Shown here piece after piece: positions 19,206 through 28,134 of a stretch of DNA of 64,000 nucleotides. The position numbers and the translations under genes were made by a program. How positions within the stretch are numbered: the first letter of the stretch is position 1; each line of letters starts with the position of its first letter. The stretch is taken from contig NZ_CP073639.1 in assembly GCF_029962485.1 (NCBI RefSeq), forward strand, positions 372,001 through 436,000, read 5' to 3'. The notes below the pieces were generated by a model. That model did not search any database, was not told the origin of the DNA, and worked only from the letters and a program-made list of their open reading frames with translations. Origin of the DNA: Burkholderia cepacia. GTDB lineage: Bacteria; Pseudomonadota; Gammaproteobacteria; Burkholderiales; Burkholderiaceae.

Positions 19206-20027
19206 TCATGCGCGCGCGAACGCCAGCAGTTCGTCGTTCAATCGTTGCGCATGCGTCAGGTACAACGCGTGCGGCCCACCCTCGTAGACGCTCAGCGTCG
19301 CGTGCGGTACGCGCTGGGCCGTCACGTCACCCGTGAGCGCGAGCGGTACCGTTTGGTCGTCGTCGCCGTGAATCACGAGCGTCGGCACGTCGAACTTGTC
19401 GAGATCCGCGCGGAAATCGGTTTCGGAAAACGCGCCGACACAGTCGAGCGTCCCCTTCAATCCGCCCTGCAGCGCCATGAACGACGTCCAGTCCAGCGCG
19501 GCGCGCGAGATCGTCGAAGCGGCCCGGTTCGAACCGGTGAACAGCGGCCAGAATTGCTCGAAGAACGCTGCGCGATCGGCCACGATGCCCGCGCGAATTC
19601 CGTCGAACACGGCGACGTCGACGCCGTCCGGATGATCGTCGCGCCGCGCGACCAGCGGCGTCACCGAGCCGATCAGCACGGCTTTCGCAATGTGGCGCGT
19701 GCCGTGCCGGCCGATGTAGCGGGCCACCTCGCCGCCGCCCATCGAGAAGCCGACGAGCGTCACGTCGCGCAGGCCGAGCGTTTCGATCAGCGTCGCGAGA
19801 TCGTCCGCCAGCGTGTCGTAGTCGTATCCCGTCCACGGCTGGCCGGACCGGCCAAAGCCGCGCCGGTCGTAGGCGATGCAACGCAGGCCGTTCGACGCGA
19901 GATGATGCATCTGGACGTCCCACATATCCGCGTTCAGCGGCCAGCCGTGAATGAACACGACCGGGCGCCCGGCGCCCCAGTCCTTGTAGTGAATCGAAAC
20001 GCCGTCGCGGGTCGTGAACGTGCTCAT
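19206..20027 (-). CDS. Alpha/beta hydrolase (non-haem chloroperoxidase/esterase-like), cytoplasmic
   Basis: 273 residues with an alpha/beta-hydrolase fold. HGW after the third strand forms the oxyanion region, the nucleophile is about Ser95 in VGFSMGGGE, the acid is in VIHGDDDQTVP and the His in YEGGPHALYLTH. Resembles cofactor-free haloperoxidase/arylesterase enzymes; the natural substrate is unknown. No signal peptide. It aligns end to end with the mature part of the 20932 gene, suggesting an old local duplication with different localisation. It ends convergently with the HD-like gene. Confidence 0.85.
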   Translation of the reverse strand: MSTFTTRDGVSIHYKDWGAGRPVVFIHGWPLNADMWDVQMHHLASNGLRCIAYDRRGFGRSGQPWTGYDYDTLADDLATLIETLGLRDVTLVGFSMGGGEVARYIGRHGTRHIAKAVLIGSVTPLVARRDDHPDGVDVAVFDGIRAGIVADRAAFFEQFWPLFTGSNRAASTISRAALDWTSFMALQGGLKGTLDCVGAFSETDFRADLDKFDVPTLVIHGDDDQTVPLALTGDVTAQRVPHATLSVYEGGPHALYLTHAQRLNDELLAFARA

Positions 20028-20097
20028 ACGGATTCCTCAGTGGTGAAAAGGCGGCGTTCGCCGGCAGCGGCCGGCGGATGGGGTGCAGCGTCCGTGG

Positions 20098-20523
20098 TCA
20101 CGCCCGGGACAGCCGGCCGATGAACCGGTCCATCTCGGACGCGAGGATCACCTCCCAGTAATTCGCGGGACGCTTCGATCCGCGCCATTGCGGCTTGTAG
20201 ATCGCGTCGCCGGTATGGATCGTCATGCCGGTCAGCGCGCAGCGCCCGAGTGCGCGCGACTTCGCGCTGATCCAGCGCTGTTCGTCGTAACGGCAACGCG
20301 TCGGGTCGCTCCACGACACGAGGACCGACGAATCGGTCTGCCGCTCGGCGGCGATGATCGCGCAACGACGGCGCACGCCGGCGCTCGACGCGGGCGGTGC
20401 GTCGTCGCGATGGCGGCGGCGCGCGGCGTCCGGACCGCGCGACAGCTGCGGCATGCAGCGGCTTGCGGCCGGCGACGGGTCGAGCAGTGTCATCACGTGC
20501 TCCCAGCGATTGAATTCATCCAT
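20098..20523 (-). CDS. DUF3331 domain-containing protein
   Basis: 141 residues, MDEFNRWEHVMTLLDPSP at the N-terminus and a conserved core SSVLVSWSDPTRCRYDEQ, CALTGMTIHTGDAIYKP. This cysteine-containing core matches the DUF3331 family, common in Burkholderia and of unknown function; CxLTG..I..GD motifs are reminiscent of zinc-knuckle folds. ATG 20523 chosen at the conserved N-terminus; the ribosome site is weak, and the open frame runs on to 20697. It lies 70 bp from the 20027 hydrolase start on the same strand. Confidence 0.7.
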   Translation of the reverse strand: MDEFNRWEHVMTLLDPSPAASRCMPQLSRGPDAARRRHRDDAPPASSAGVRRRCAIIAAERQTDSSVLVSWSDPTRCRYDEQRWISAKSRALGRCALTGMTIHTGDAIYKPQWRGSKRPANYWEVILASEMDRFIGRLSRA

Positions 20524-20931
20524 GGTGGCGGATCCAGGCAAGTGGCGCGGGCCGGATGTCTCACACCCGCCCGCAACGCGATCGTCATCCGCCGACGCGA
20601 ACCGGCACCGAACCGCGACGGGATGACCTGATGCTGACGATAGCGGGCCGCCGCTGAAGAGTCTTGATTCCAAACTTAATTTTTCTGGCGGGCACATCCA
20701 GGCGGCGCGCGGCGCGCATCGAATACGGGTTCACGACAATTCAGCGAAATTTCAGTACGGCCCGCGTGGCCGCGGGATAGATTCCAGTCCGCGTCCGTTC
20801 GAGCCGTTCGCGCGTCGTGCCGGCGCGCGCGGCGAACGCACGCCGGCTGCCGGCGGGATTGCCGCTTGCGGGCAGAGCCGAACCCATCATCCACAAGCGG
20901 CATCGATGTACCGCACGTTCAAGGAGCCTCC
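20524..20931. promoter_or_regulatory. Divergent intergenic region upstream of the Tat-linked hydrolase
   Basis: 408 bp without a credible gene. It contains the direct-repeat promoter at 20740-20783 reading towards the hydrolase. An AT-richer segment near 20660-20690 may hold the promoter for the leftward DUF3331 gene. AAGGAG at 20921-20926 is the ribosome site for 20932. Confidence 0.5.
20740..20783 (+). promoter_or_regulatory. Candidate winged-helix-regulated promoter (TTCAG repeats, copy 1)
   Basis: TTCAG at 20740-20744 and 20751-20755 are exact repeats with an 11-bp period (TTCAGCG, N4, TTCAG). TAGATT at 20778-20783 fits a -10 box. The repeats occupy the place of a -35 element, as at PhoB/OmpR-type activated promoters. 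The same arrangement appears at 43774-43816 and 49214-49256. Reads towards 20932. Confidence 0.55.
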
Positions 20932-21906
20932 ATGCGTCCCGCAGATACCGACGCCGTTCCCTCGGCAAGCCGCCGAGACCTGCTGCTCGCCGGCGCAACC
21001 GCCGTCGCAGCCGCCGCGCTGCCGGCGGCCGCCGCCGCAGCTGCCCCCAAACACGCCTCTTCCGCCCATCAAGGAGCTCATGCGATGAATACGATCACCA
21101 CGAAAGACGGTACGCAGATTTACTTCAAGGACTGGGGCAGCGGCCGCCCGGTCGTGTTCTCGCACGGCTGGCCGCTGTGCGCCGACGCGTGGGATCCGCA
21201 GATGCTGTTCCTCGTTCAGCACGGCTACCGCGTGATCGCGCACGATCGACGTGGTCACGGGCGCTCGAGCCAGCCGTCGCAGGGCAACGACATGGACACG
21301 TATGCCGACGATCTCGCCGCGCTGATGAACGCGCTCGACCTGCGCGAAGCCACGCTCGTCGGCCATTCCACGGGCGGCGGCGAAGTCGCGCACTACATCG
21401 GCCGGCACGGCACGAAGCGCGTCGCGAAGGCCGTGCTGATCGGCGCCGTGCCGCCGCAGATGGTGAAGTCGGCATCGAATCCGGGCGGCCTGCCGATGGA
21501 CGTATTCGACGGCATCCGCAAGAACGTCGCGGAAAACCGCTCGCAGTTCTACAAGGATCTTGCGGTGCCGTTCTTCGGCTTCAACCGGCCGGACGCGAAG
21601 GCGTCGCAAGGCACGATCGACGCGTTCTGGGCGCAGGGCATGATGGGCGGCGCATACGGCCAGTACCTGTGCGTGAAGGAATTCTCCGAAGTCGACTACA
21701 CGGACGACCTGAAGAAGATCGACGTGCCGACGCTGATCCTGCACGGCGACGACGACCAGATCGTGCCGATCGACGATTCGGCCCGGCTGTCCGCGAAGAT
21801 CGTGAAGCACGCGGAACTCAAGGTGATCCCGGGCGGCGCGCACGGCATGTGCACCGTCAACGCCGACCGGATCAATGCCGAACTGCTCGCGTTCCTGAAG
21901 GCGTAA
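20932..21906 (+). CDS. Alpha/beta hydrolase with Tat signal; possible second internal start
   Basis: 324 residues: a twin-arginine leader ([19 protein letters not shown], Ala-rich) then the same hydrolase fold as 19206-20027. Nucleophile Ser in GHSTGGGE, acid in [10 protein letters not shown], His in GGAHGMCTV. Predicted to be exported folded to the periplasm. AAGGAG lies 5 nt before ATG 20932. A second AAGGAG (21071-21076) lies 8 nt before the in-frame ATG 21085, which would give a leaderless 273-residue protein, exactly the length of the cytoplasmic paralog. A TTCAG-repeat promoter precedes it and a strong hairpin follows. Confidence 0.87.
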   Translation: MRPADTDAVPSASRRDLLLAGATAVAAAALPAAAAAAAPKHASSAHQGAHAMNTITTKDGTQIYFKDWGSGRPVVFSHGWPLCADAWDPQMLFLVQHGYRVIAHDRRGHGRSSQPSQGNDMDTYADDLAALMNALDLREATLVGHSTGGGEVAHYIGRHGTKRVAKAVLIGAVPPQMVKSASNPGGLPMDVFDGIRKNVAENRSQFYKDLAVPFFGFNRPDAKASQGTIDAFWAQGMMGGAYGQYLCVKEFSEVDYTDDLKKIDVPTLILHGDDDQIVPIDDSARLSAKIVKHAELKVIPGGAHGMCTVNADRINAELLAFLKA

Positions 21907-21918
21907 GCCGCGCGACAC

Positions 21919-21950
21919 GGCGCGCCCGGCTGTCATGCCGGCGCGCCTTT
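21919..21950 (+). terminator. Rho-independent-type terminator after the Tat-linked hydrolase
   Basis: GGCGCGCCCGGC (21919-21930) and GCCGGCGCGCC (21937-21947) form a stem of about 11 bp with one bulge around a 6-nt loop, followed by TTT and further T-rich sequence. Lies 13 bp after the stop codon. Confidence 0.65.
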
Positions 21951-21973
21951 CAGCATTTTTCAGGAATTTTCAG
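21948..21973. repeat. Three TTTCAG repeats with an exact 10-bp period
   Basis: TTTCAG at 21948-21953, 21958-21963 and 21968-21973, each separated by 4 nt. This resembles the regulator-repeat elements elsewhere in the window but lies between two convergent genes, immediately after the terminator. TAAGAT at 22008-22013 could be a -10, yet no gene follows in that direction. Confidence 0.5.
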
Positions 21974-22052
21974 GCTGCCGAGATTCCGCTGCCGCGTGCG
22001 CCGTCGCTAAGATCGTCGATGCACGCGGCGCCGCCGCTGCGGCGGCGGGCGC

Positions 22053-23633
22053 TCACGGCGTACGCGCCGGCCTGAGCAGCAAGCCGATCAACGCCCCCGC
22101 GATGGCGAACGCCATCGCCACCCGGAAGTTGTCGGCCAGCGCGAGCGTGGTCGCCTGGACGCGAACCGCCCGGTCGAGCAGCGCGTAAGTCGCCTGGTCG
22201 CCGGCCGCGAAGGTCGCGCCGTGCGCCACCAGCGACGCGGCGCCGGCACGCAGGCGTTCCAGCGTTTGCGGATCCGACAGCGTGACATGCAGACCGACGA
22301 GATTCGAATGGGTAGCCTCCATGATGCGCTGGATGACCGCGATCGACGTCGTGCCGAGCTGCCCGCTCAGCAGGCGGGTGGTCTGCACGACCGCGCCGAA
22401 CGTCAGCGCGTGCTCGGCCGTCACGTGCTTGCCGAAAAAGAAGATGACCGACGTGAGCGCCATCGTCTGGCCCAATGCCTGGAGCAGCTGCGACGGGATG
22501 AAATCGGGTTCGGCCCACGCGGGCGTGAGGCGCGCGCCGAGCGCGAACGCGAACGCGACCATCACGAAGCCGGCGACGATCAGCCGGCGCGGATCGACGC
22601 GTTGCAGCAGCCACGCGACGCACGGCGCGAACAGCAGTTGCGGGATCGCGATCCAGCGCAGCGTGTCGCCGATCTGCAGCGGGCGCAGCCCGTAGGTGCT
22701 CGCGAGAAACGCCGACGGAATGAAACTCGTGTTGAGCACGGTGAAGCGCACGAGGCCGACCAGCACGATCAGCCACGCGACGTTGGGCAGCGCGAGGTAG
22801 CCGAGGTCGAGCCCGGCGCGGCGCGACGCCAGTTCGTGGATCAGGAACGCGGCCACCATCACGATGCCGACACACAGCAGCGCGACGATCAGCGGCGACT
22901 GGAACCAGAACAGCCGTTCGCCCTGGTCGAGCGCGACGCACAGGCACGCGAACCCGCCGGCGCCGAGCACCATGCCGCGCGTGTCGATACCGGACGCGAA
23001 GCGCTTGATCGGTTCGTTGGACAGCGACAGCATCAGGCACACGATGAACGGCACGGTCAGCAGCGCGTTCTGCCAGAACAGCCAGCGCCAGCTCAGGTGC
23101 TCGCTGTACCACCCTTCGAGCGTCGCCGACAGGTTCAGCGACATCTCGAGGTTCATCGCATACGCGGCGATGCCGAACGGAATGAGCCGCGGCGGCAGCG
23201 TGCGCACGACGAACCCGACGGTCAGCGGCACGAACACGCCGGACGCGAAGCCGGCGACGCTCTGGAGCGCGATGAACGTGCCGAAGTTCGTGCACAGCGG
23301 CAGTACGCTTTCGACGACCAGGAATACCGCGGCGCCCGCCAGCAGTACGCGGCGCGTGCCCAGCACGAAGGCCGCGCCGATCGCGAGCGGCCCGACGAAC
23401 ATCTGCGATGCGGTGAACGCGGTGTTGATCCACGCGCCCTCGTCGAAGCCGACACCGAGCGCGCCGCGTACGTCCGCGAGCCCGAGCGACGTGATGCGCG
23501 ACGTCAGCGTCGAGATGATCGCGCCGAGCAGCACGGCCGCGATCGCGGCGATCGAACGAAACGTCGGTATGTCGTCCGCCGGCGCGGCGGCTGGCCCCGG
23601 TGTCGCGCCACCGGGGGCGAACGTGGTATTCAT
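22053..23633 (-). CDS. MFS efflux transporter, EmrB/QacA (DHA2) type, 14 TM
   Basis: 526 residues with about 14 hydrophobic helices. The region around WINTAFTASQMFVGPLA fits the first helices, and GYLALPNVAWLIVLVGLVR and others fit the later bundle. Drug/proton antiporter of the inner membrane, predicted to work with the HlyD-type adaptor and the outer-membrane factor encoded divergently at 23717 and 24751. ATG 23633 (MNTTFAPGG) with GGGAG about 10 nt upstream; the long open frame beyond it is shadow of the adaptor gene. Substrate unknown. Confidence 0.9.
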   Translation of the reverse strand: MNTTFAPGGATPGPAAAPADDIPTFRSIAAIAAVLLGAIISTLTSRITSLGLADVRGALGVGFDEGAWINTAFTASQMFVGPLAIGAAFVLGTRRVLLAGAAVFLVVESVLPLCTNFGTFIALQSVAGFASGVFVPLTVGFVVRTLPPRLIPFGIAAYAMNLEMSLNLSATLEGWYSEHLSWRWLFWQNALLTVPFIVCLMLSLSNEPIKRFASGIDTRGMVLGAGGFACLCVALDQGERLFWFQSPLIVALLCVGIVMVAAFLIHELASRRAGLDLGYLALPNVAWLIVLVGLVRFTVLNTSFIPSAFLASTYGLRPLQIGDTLRWIAIPQLLFAPCVAWLLQRVDPRRLIVAGFVMVAFAFALGARLTPAWAEPDFIPSQLLQALGQTMALTSVIFFFGKHVTAEHALTFGAVVQTTRLLSGQLGTTSIAVIQRIMEATHSNLVGLHVTLSDPQTLERLRAGAASLVAHGATFAAGDQATYALLDRAVRVQATTLALADNFRVAMAFAIAGALIGLLLRPARTP

Positions 23634-23716
23634 CGTCGTGCGGCTCCCGCATTTGAGGCTCGCGCAAGCATAGCGCGATGTGAAGAACCCTGTTCGTTCG
23701 ATGGAGACACCCGATC

Positions 23717-24754
23717 GTGAGCACGAACCCGCCGAGCGCGTCGAACCCGCCGCCCGCCTCCCCCGCGCGCTCGCGCAGGTGGCCGATCGTCCTGATCGCC
23801 GGCGCCGCGCTGCTGCTCGTCGCGCTGCTGGTCTACGAATTCGATGCGCATGAGCGCGGCACCGACGACGCGTACGTGACGGGCCACCTGCATGTGATCT
23901 CGCCGCGCGTGGCTGGCACGGTCGAGCGCGTGCTGGTGGACGACAACCAGTTCGTGCATGCGGGCGATCCGCTCGTGCGGCTCGACCCGCGCGATTTCGA
24001 CGTGCGCGTCGCGCTGCAGCGGGCCCGCGTCGCACAGGCGCGCGCCGATGCGATGCGCACGAAGGCGCTGGTCGAGCAGGCCGACGCGACGCTCGTGTCC
24101 GCGCAGGCCGACGCCGAAAAGGCCGAACTCGACTACGCACGGGCGCGCGAACTGACGCGCGAAACGCCGCGCGGGCTGTCGCAACAGGAATTCGATGCGG
24201 CCAATGCGGCGCGCAAGTCGGCGCGTGCCCGCATCGATGCGGCGCAAGCGCAACAACGCAGCGCGCAGGCCGCGTGGCAGGCAGCCGATGCGGTGTCGCA
24301 CCAGGGCGACGCCGACTTGCGCGATGCGGAGCTGCAACTGCAGTACACGACCGTCGTCGCGCCGTCGGACGGCCGCGTCGGCAAGAAGACCGTCGAAACC
24401 GGCGAGCACGTCGCGCCGGGCCAGGCGCTGCTCACGCTGGTCGAGCCGCACCCGTGGGTCGTCGCGAACTTCCGCGAAACCCAGCTCAAGCACGTGCGCG
24501 CCGGCGACGCCGTGCGCCTGCGTTTCGACGCACTGCCGGACCTGACCTTCAGCGGGCACGTCGACAGCCTTTCGCCCGCGACCGGCGGGCAGTTTGCGCT
24601 GTTGCCGCCCGACAACGCGACCGGCAACTTCACGAAGGTCACGCAGCGGGTACCGGTCAAGATCCTGCTCGACGGGCAGGCGTCGACCGAGCCGCGCATC
24701 CGGCCCGGCCTGTCGGTCGTCGTCACGCTGCAATCCGGCCGTGACCAGCCATGA
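23717..24754 (+). CDS. HlyD/EmrA-family membrane fusion protein
   Basis: 345 residues: cytoplasmic N-terminus, one transmembrane helix (WPIVLIAGAALLLVALLVY), lipoyl half-motif (ISPRVAGTVERVLVDDNQFV), a long alpha-helical hairpin rich in Ala/Arg/Gln (about residues 100-210), then the second lipoyl half (VVAPSDGRVGKKTVETGE) and beta-barrel. Links the MFS pump to the outer-membrane channel. GTG start with GGAG upstream. Overlaps the next gene by ATGA, so the two are coupled; divergent from the MFS gene by 83 bp. Confidence 0.9.
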   Translation: MSTNPPSASNPPPASPARSRRWPIVLIAGAALLLVALLVYEFDAHERGTDDAYVTGHLHVISPRVAGTVERVLVDDNQFVHAGDPLVRLDPRDFDVRVALQRARVAQARADAMRTKALVEQADATLVSAQADAEKAELDYARARELTRETPRGLSQQEFDAANAARKSARARIDAAQAQQRSAQAAWQAADAVSHQGDADLRDAELQLQYTTVVAPSDGRVGKKTVETGEHVAPGQALLTLVEPHPWVVANFRETQLKHVRAGDAVRLRFDALPDLTFSGHVDSLSPATGGQFALLPPDNATGNFTKVTQRVPVKILLDGQASTEPRIRPGLSVVVTLQSGRDQP

Positions 24755-26175
24755 GGCGCCTCGCCGTACTGCTCGCCGCTGGCCTGCTGGGCGCCTGCAC
24801 GATCGCGCCGCAGCCGCTCGTGCCCGTCCCGGTCGGCACCGACCGGTTCCGCCATGCGGATGCGCCCGGCGAACCGGCGCCGTCGCTCGCCGGGTGGCCC
24901 GCGTCGTTCGGCGATGCGCCGCTCGTCGCGCTCGTCGATGCGGCGCTCGCCGGCAACTTCGACCTCCGCGCGGCTGCCGCGCGCGTCGATCAGGCGCAGG
25001 CGCTGCTCGGCGTGCGCGAAGCCGCGCTGTCGCCTACCGTCGGTGTCGATCCGTCGTTCAACCGTTCGCGCGTGTCCGGCACGGTCGACAACGCGTTGCC
25101 GAAGCGCACGATGCACAACTGGTCGGTGCCGCTCAATGCGAGTTATGAAGTCGATCTGTGGGGCCGCCTGCGCGGCGACGCGGAGATCGGCAGGCAGAAC
25201 GTGCTGCAGGCCGACGCCGATCGCGCGGCCGTGCGGCTGCGCGTCGCGACCGAGGTCGCGAGCGACTACCTGACGCTGCATTTCGTCGAGCAGGATCTGG
25301 CGACGCTCGCCCGTGCGATCGAGCTGCGCCGTACCGCGCTCGACGTGATCGCCGCGCGCGTGCGGGCCGGCGCGGCAAGCGATCTCGACGCGCTGCGCGC
25401 GGCGGCCGATCTCGATACCGCACGCGCCGATCTCGCGGACAGCCGGCGACTGCGCGAAAACCTCGTCGACGCGCTCGCGGTGCTGGCCGGCGTGTCGCCG
25501 ACCGGCTTCACGGTCGCGCCGACCGCCGCCGCGATTCGCGTGCCGGCGGTGCCGCCCGGCCTGCCGTCCGCGCTGCTCGCGCAACGGCCGGACGTCTACG
25601 CGGCGGCGCGGCGGGTCGATGCGGCATCGCTCGAAACCGGGGTTGCCCGCACCGCGTGGCTGCCCACGCTGACCCTGACAGCCCAGGGCGGGTTCGCGAG
25701 CCGCGATCTCGGTTCGTTTCTCGACCGCAACAGCTCGCTGTGGGGGCTCGGGGCGAGCGTGGCCGAAACGCTGTTCGACGGCGGCAAGCGCGACGCGGCG
25801 GTCGCCGCCGCGACGGCCGGCACGGCACTGGCCGACGCGAACTATCGCGCGACCGCGCTGGGCGCGCTGCGCGAGGTGCAGGACGCGCTCAACGACATCG
25901 CCGCGCAGCACGAGCGGATCGTGCGTTACGACAGCGCGGCGCGCTCGACCGAAGCAGCAGCGCGGCTATCGCTGAGCCGTTACGCACACGGCTATGTCAG
26001 TTATCTCGAGGTCATCGACGCGGACCGCGATGCATTGAATGCGCAACGCCAGTTGATCCACAGCCGCCAGGCGCTCGCGATCGCGACGGTCGGTCTGGTG
26101 CGCGCGCTGGGCGGTGGGTGGACGCCGCCCGTCAAGGCACCGCAAGACGTTGCGCGACGCGACGACCGGTTCTGA
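24751..26175 (+). CDS. Outer-membrane efflux lipoprotein (NodT/TolC family)
   Basis: 474 residues. A lipoprotein signal with lipobox LLGAC at about residues 12-16 and two repeated OMF domains; conserved segments include YEVDLWGRLRGDAE and LPSALLAQRPDVYAAARRV. It forms the outer-membrane channel of the tripartite pump with the two preceding genes. Starts inside the last codons of the adaptor gene (ATGA overlap). Ends 148 bp before the LysR gene; a 12-bp palindrome ACGGTCGACCGT lies at 26190-26201. Confidence 0.9.
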   Translation: MRRLAVLLAAGLLGACTIAPQPLVPVPVGTDRFRHADAPGEPAPSLAGWPASFGDAPLVALVDAALAGNFDLRAAAARVDQAQALLGVREAALSPTVGVDPSFNRSRVSGTVDNALPKRTMHNWSVPLNASYEVDLWGRLRGDAEIGRQNVLQADADRAAVRLRVATEVASDYLTLHFVEQDLATLARAIELRRTALDVIAARVRAGAASDLDALRAAADLDTARADLADSRRLRENLVDALAVLAGVSPTGFTVAPTAAAIRVPAVPPGLPSALLAQRPDVYAAARRVDAASLETGVARTAWLPTLTLTAQGGFASRDLGSFLDRNSSLWGLGASVAETLFDGGKRDAAVAAATAGTALADANYRATALGALREVQDALNDIAAQHERIVRYDSAARSTEAAARLSLSRYAHGYVSYLEVIDADRDALNAQRQLIHSRQALAIATVGLVRALGGGWTPPVKAPQDVARRDDRF

Positions 26176-26323
26176 AAGAAACGCACCGCACGGTCGACCG
26201 TTGAATCCGGCAGCCTCACGAATCTTAAAGTCGCTCTTAAGCTTACCTAACGTTTTTTGAGTTGCCCGGCACCGGCGCGCTGCCTACATTGAGCGTATCG
26301 AATTCACCGAAGCGAGGCCCGTC

Positions 26324-27295
26324 ATGGATCGCCTGAAAACGCTCGAAATACTCAAGACGGTTGCCGAGCAAGGCAGTTTCACGAAAGCCGCCGAGCTTCA
26401 CGGGCTCGGCGTTCCCTGCATCAGCCGCTCGATCCAGTGCCTCGAAACGTCGCTCGGCGTGCTGTTGTTTCACCGCACGACGCGCAAGGTGACGCTCACC
26501 CGCGTCGGTCACGACGTGCTCGAACAGGCGCTCGCGCTGCTGGAGCAATACGAGCACTTTTCCGTCTGCTGTGACGCCAATGCAAGCGAGATGCAGGGCG
26601 AGATCTCGATCGAGGTGTCGAACCTGTTCGGCGCCGACCGGCTGGTGCCGGCGCTCGCCGATTTCAACCGGCAGTATCCGCTCGTACGGATCCGGGTCGA
26701 CTGGGCCGATCATCCGAGCGCGGCACTGAACGGCGCGACGGACCTGTCGATCGTCACCGAACGCACGTCGAGCCTCACGTGCATCGAGCGACGCCTCGTG
26801 CGCATCCCGATGGGCCTTTATGCGAGCCCGCGGTATCGCGCCGCGTGCGGCGCGGCGCTCACACCGCAGGCGCTCGAACGCATGGACCCGCACGGCGGCA
26901 AGACGGGCGCCGCCGGGTCGGCATGGTCGCTGCGGCACCGGCGCAGCGGCGCGATCGCCGAGCTCCGTCTTGCCGGCGCGATCAGCTCGAACTGCCTCGA
27001 CACGCTGATTCTCGCGACGGCGCGCGGCGCCGGTTTCGCGGTGCTGCCCGAACATCGGGCACGGCCGCTCGAGCGCGACGGCGTACTCGTTCGCCTGCTG
27101 CCCGACTGGCAGGTCGGCGATCTCGATGCATCGCTGCTCTATCACTCGCGCCGCAACCTGCCCGCGCGCATCCGCGCGCTCGCCGACCATCTCGTACGGG
27201 CGTTCGACGGTACGGCTACCGCGCGGCCGGCCGTGCAACACGACGTGCGCGCGGTCACGCAAGCCACGGACGCCGACAGCACGGTGGCCGCATGA
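26324..27295 (+). CDS. LysR family transcriptional regulator
   Basis: 323 residues; N-terminal HTH (MDRLKTLEILKTVAEQGSFT, ISRSIQCLETSLGV, FHRTTRKVTLT) and effector domain. Starts at ATG 26324 with GCGAGG upstream. Adjacent to the efflux operon, so a pump regulator is plausible. Upstream, CTTAA-, CCTAA- and TTGAG-like elements near 26236-26261 with TACATT at 26285-26290 give a weaker version of the direct-repeat promoter pattern. The last residues (about 300-323) are unstructured. It ends convergently with the FixJ-type regulator. Confidence 0.88.
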   Translation: MDRLKTLEILKTVAEQGSFTKAAELHGLGVPCISRSIQCLETSLGVLLFHRTTRKVTLTRVGHDVLEQALALLEQYEHFSVCCDANASEMQGEISIEVSNLFGADRLVPALADFNRQYPLVRIRVDWADHPSAALNGATDLSIVTERTSSLTCIERRLVRIPMGLYASPRYRAACGAALTPQALERMDPHGGKTGAAGSAWSLRHRRSGAIAELRLAGAISSNCLDTLILATARGAGFAVLPEHRARPLERDGVLVRLLPDWQVGDLDASLLYHSRRNLPARIRALADHLVRAFDGTATARPAVQHDVRAVTQATDADSTVAA

Positions 27296-27375
27296 GCACC
27301 GTCGTCCCCGTCGTCGCGGCGCGGCCCGCCACATCGAAGCCCGCGCCGTTGCGCCGCACGGCCGGGCCCGCGCGC

Positions 27376-28029
27376 TCAGTCGCGCGCGCCGACCGGCCGC
27401 ACGCCCAGCGCATCGGCTTGCCGCACGAGATCCGGCAGCGTGCGCACTTGCATCTTCTTCATCACCTGGGCCCGATGTACCTTCACGGTGATTTCCTGAA
27501 GGCCGAGATTCGCGGCGATCTGCTTGTTCATCAGGCCCGCGACCACCTGGCTCATCACTTCGCGCTCGCGCGGCGTCAACGACGCATAGGCGCCGCGCAC
27601 CGCGTGCCGCGTGCGGTCGCGCTCCAGCGCGCGGCCGACGGCATCGAGCATTGCCTCGTCGTCGAACGGCTTCGTCAGGAAATCGAGCGCGCCGCCCTTC
27701 ATCGCCCTGACCGTCGTGGCGACGTCGCCGTACCCCGTCATGAACAGGATCGGCACGTTCAGGCCCGCGCGTACCGCTTCCTCCTGGACGGCCAGCCCGC
27801 TCTCGTCGGCGAGCCGCACGTCGAGGATCAGGCAGCTCGGCACGTCGGGCCGCTCGAACGCGAGAAACGCGCGCGACGATGCGAAAGTTTCCACGCGAAA
27901 TCCCGCCGAACGCAACAGCGCGCTCAACGCGCGCCGCAACGTTTCGTCGTCGTCGACCACATAGACGATCGGCGCGGTATCTCCCGCGCCGCCGTTGCCG
28001 CTCGACGTCATATCCGGCGTACTCGCCAT
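27376..28029 (-). CDS. FixJ/NarL-type response regulator
   Basis: 217 residues: receiver domain (acidic pocket VVDDD at about 24-28, phosphoacceptor Asp70 in LILDVRLAD, Lys in FLTKPF) and a C-terminal LuxR/FixJ-type HTH (LTPREREVMSQVVAGLMNKQ, KVHRAQVMKKM). AGGA precedes the ATG. TTATCA-AA-TGATAA (28058-28071) lies just upstream. The large histidine kinase encoded at 30429 is the nearest candidate kinase, and its fused transmitter resembles FixL-type partners; the pairing is inference. Confidence 0.92.
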   Translation of the reverse strand: MASTPDMTSSGNGGAGDTAPIVYVVDDDETLRRALSALLRSAGFRVETFASSRAFLAFERPDVPSCLILDVRLADESGLAVQEEAVRAGLNVPILFMTGYGDVATTVRAMKGGALDFLTKPFDDEAMLDAVGRALERDRTRHAVRGAYASLTPREREVMSQVVAGLMNKQIAANLGLQEITVKVHRAQVMKKMQVRTLPDLVRQADALGVRPVGARD

Positions 28030-28057
28030 TGCATTTCCTGTGTAGGCATCCGCTTCA

Positions 28058-28071
28058 TTATCAAATGATAA
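28058..28071. promoter_or_regulatory. TTATC-N4-GATAA palindrome upstream of the FixJ-type regulator
   Basis: TTATCAAATGATAA, perfect 6-bp arms around AA, 28 bp upstream of the ATG at 28029. The same TTATC-N4-GATAA form occurs twice upstream of the VOC gene at 37416 and 37431. Possible binding site of an unidentified regulator. Confidence 0.4.
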
Positions 28072-28134
28072 ACTAACCGGAAGCCGGGTGGAACCGCCGC
28101 GCGGCGGACGGCGCGACCGGTTGGTGGGGGCGGC

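Noticed and set aside
26779..28068. Plus-strand open frame running across the LysR end into the FixJ gene, including an ATGA at 27293
   Set aside because: It is antisense to the FixJ regulator and out of phase in the LysR gene; no protein-like sequence or ribosome site.
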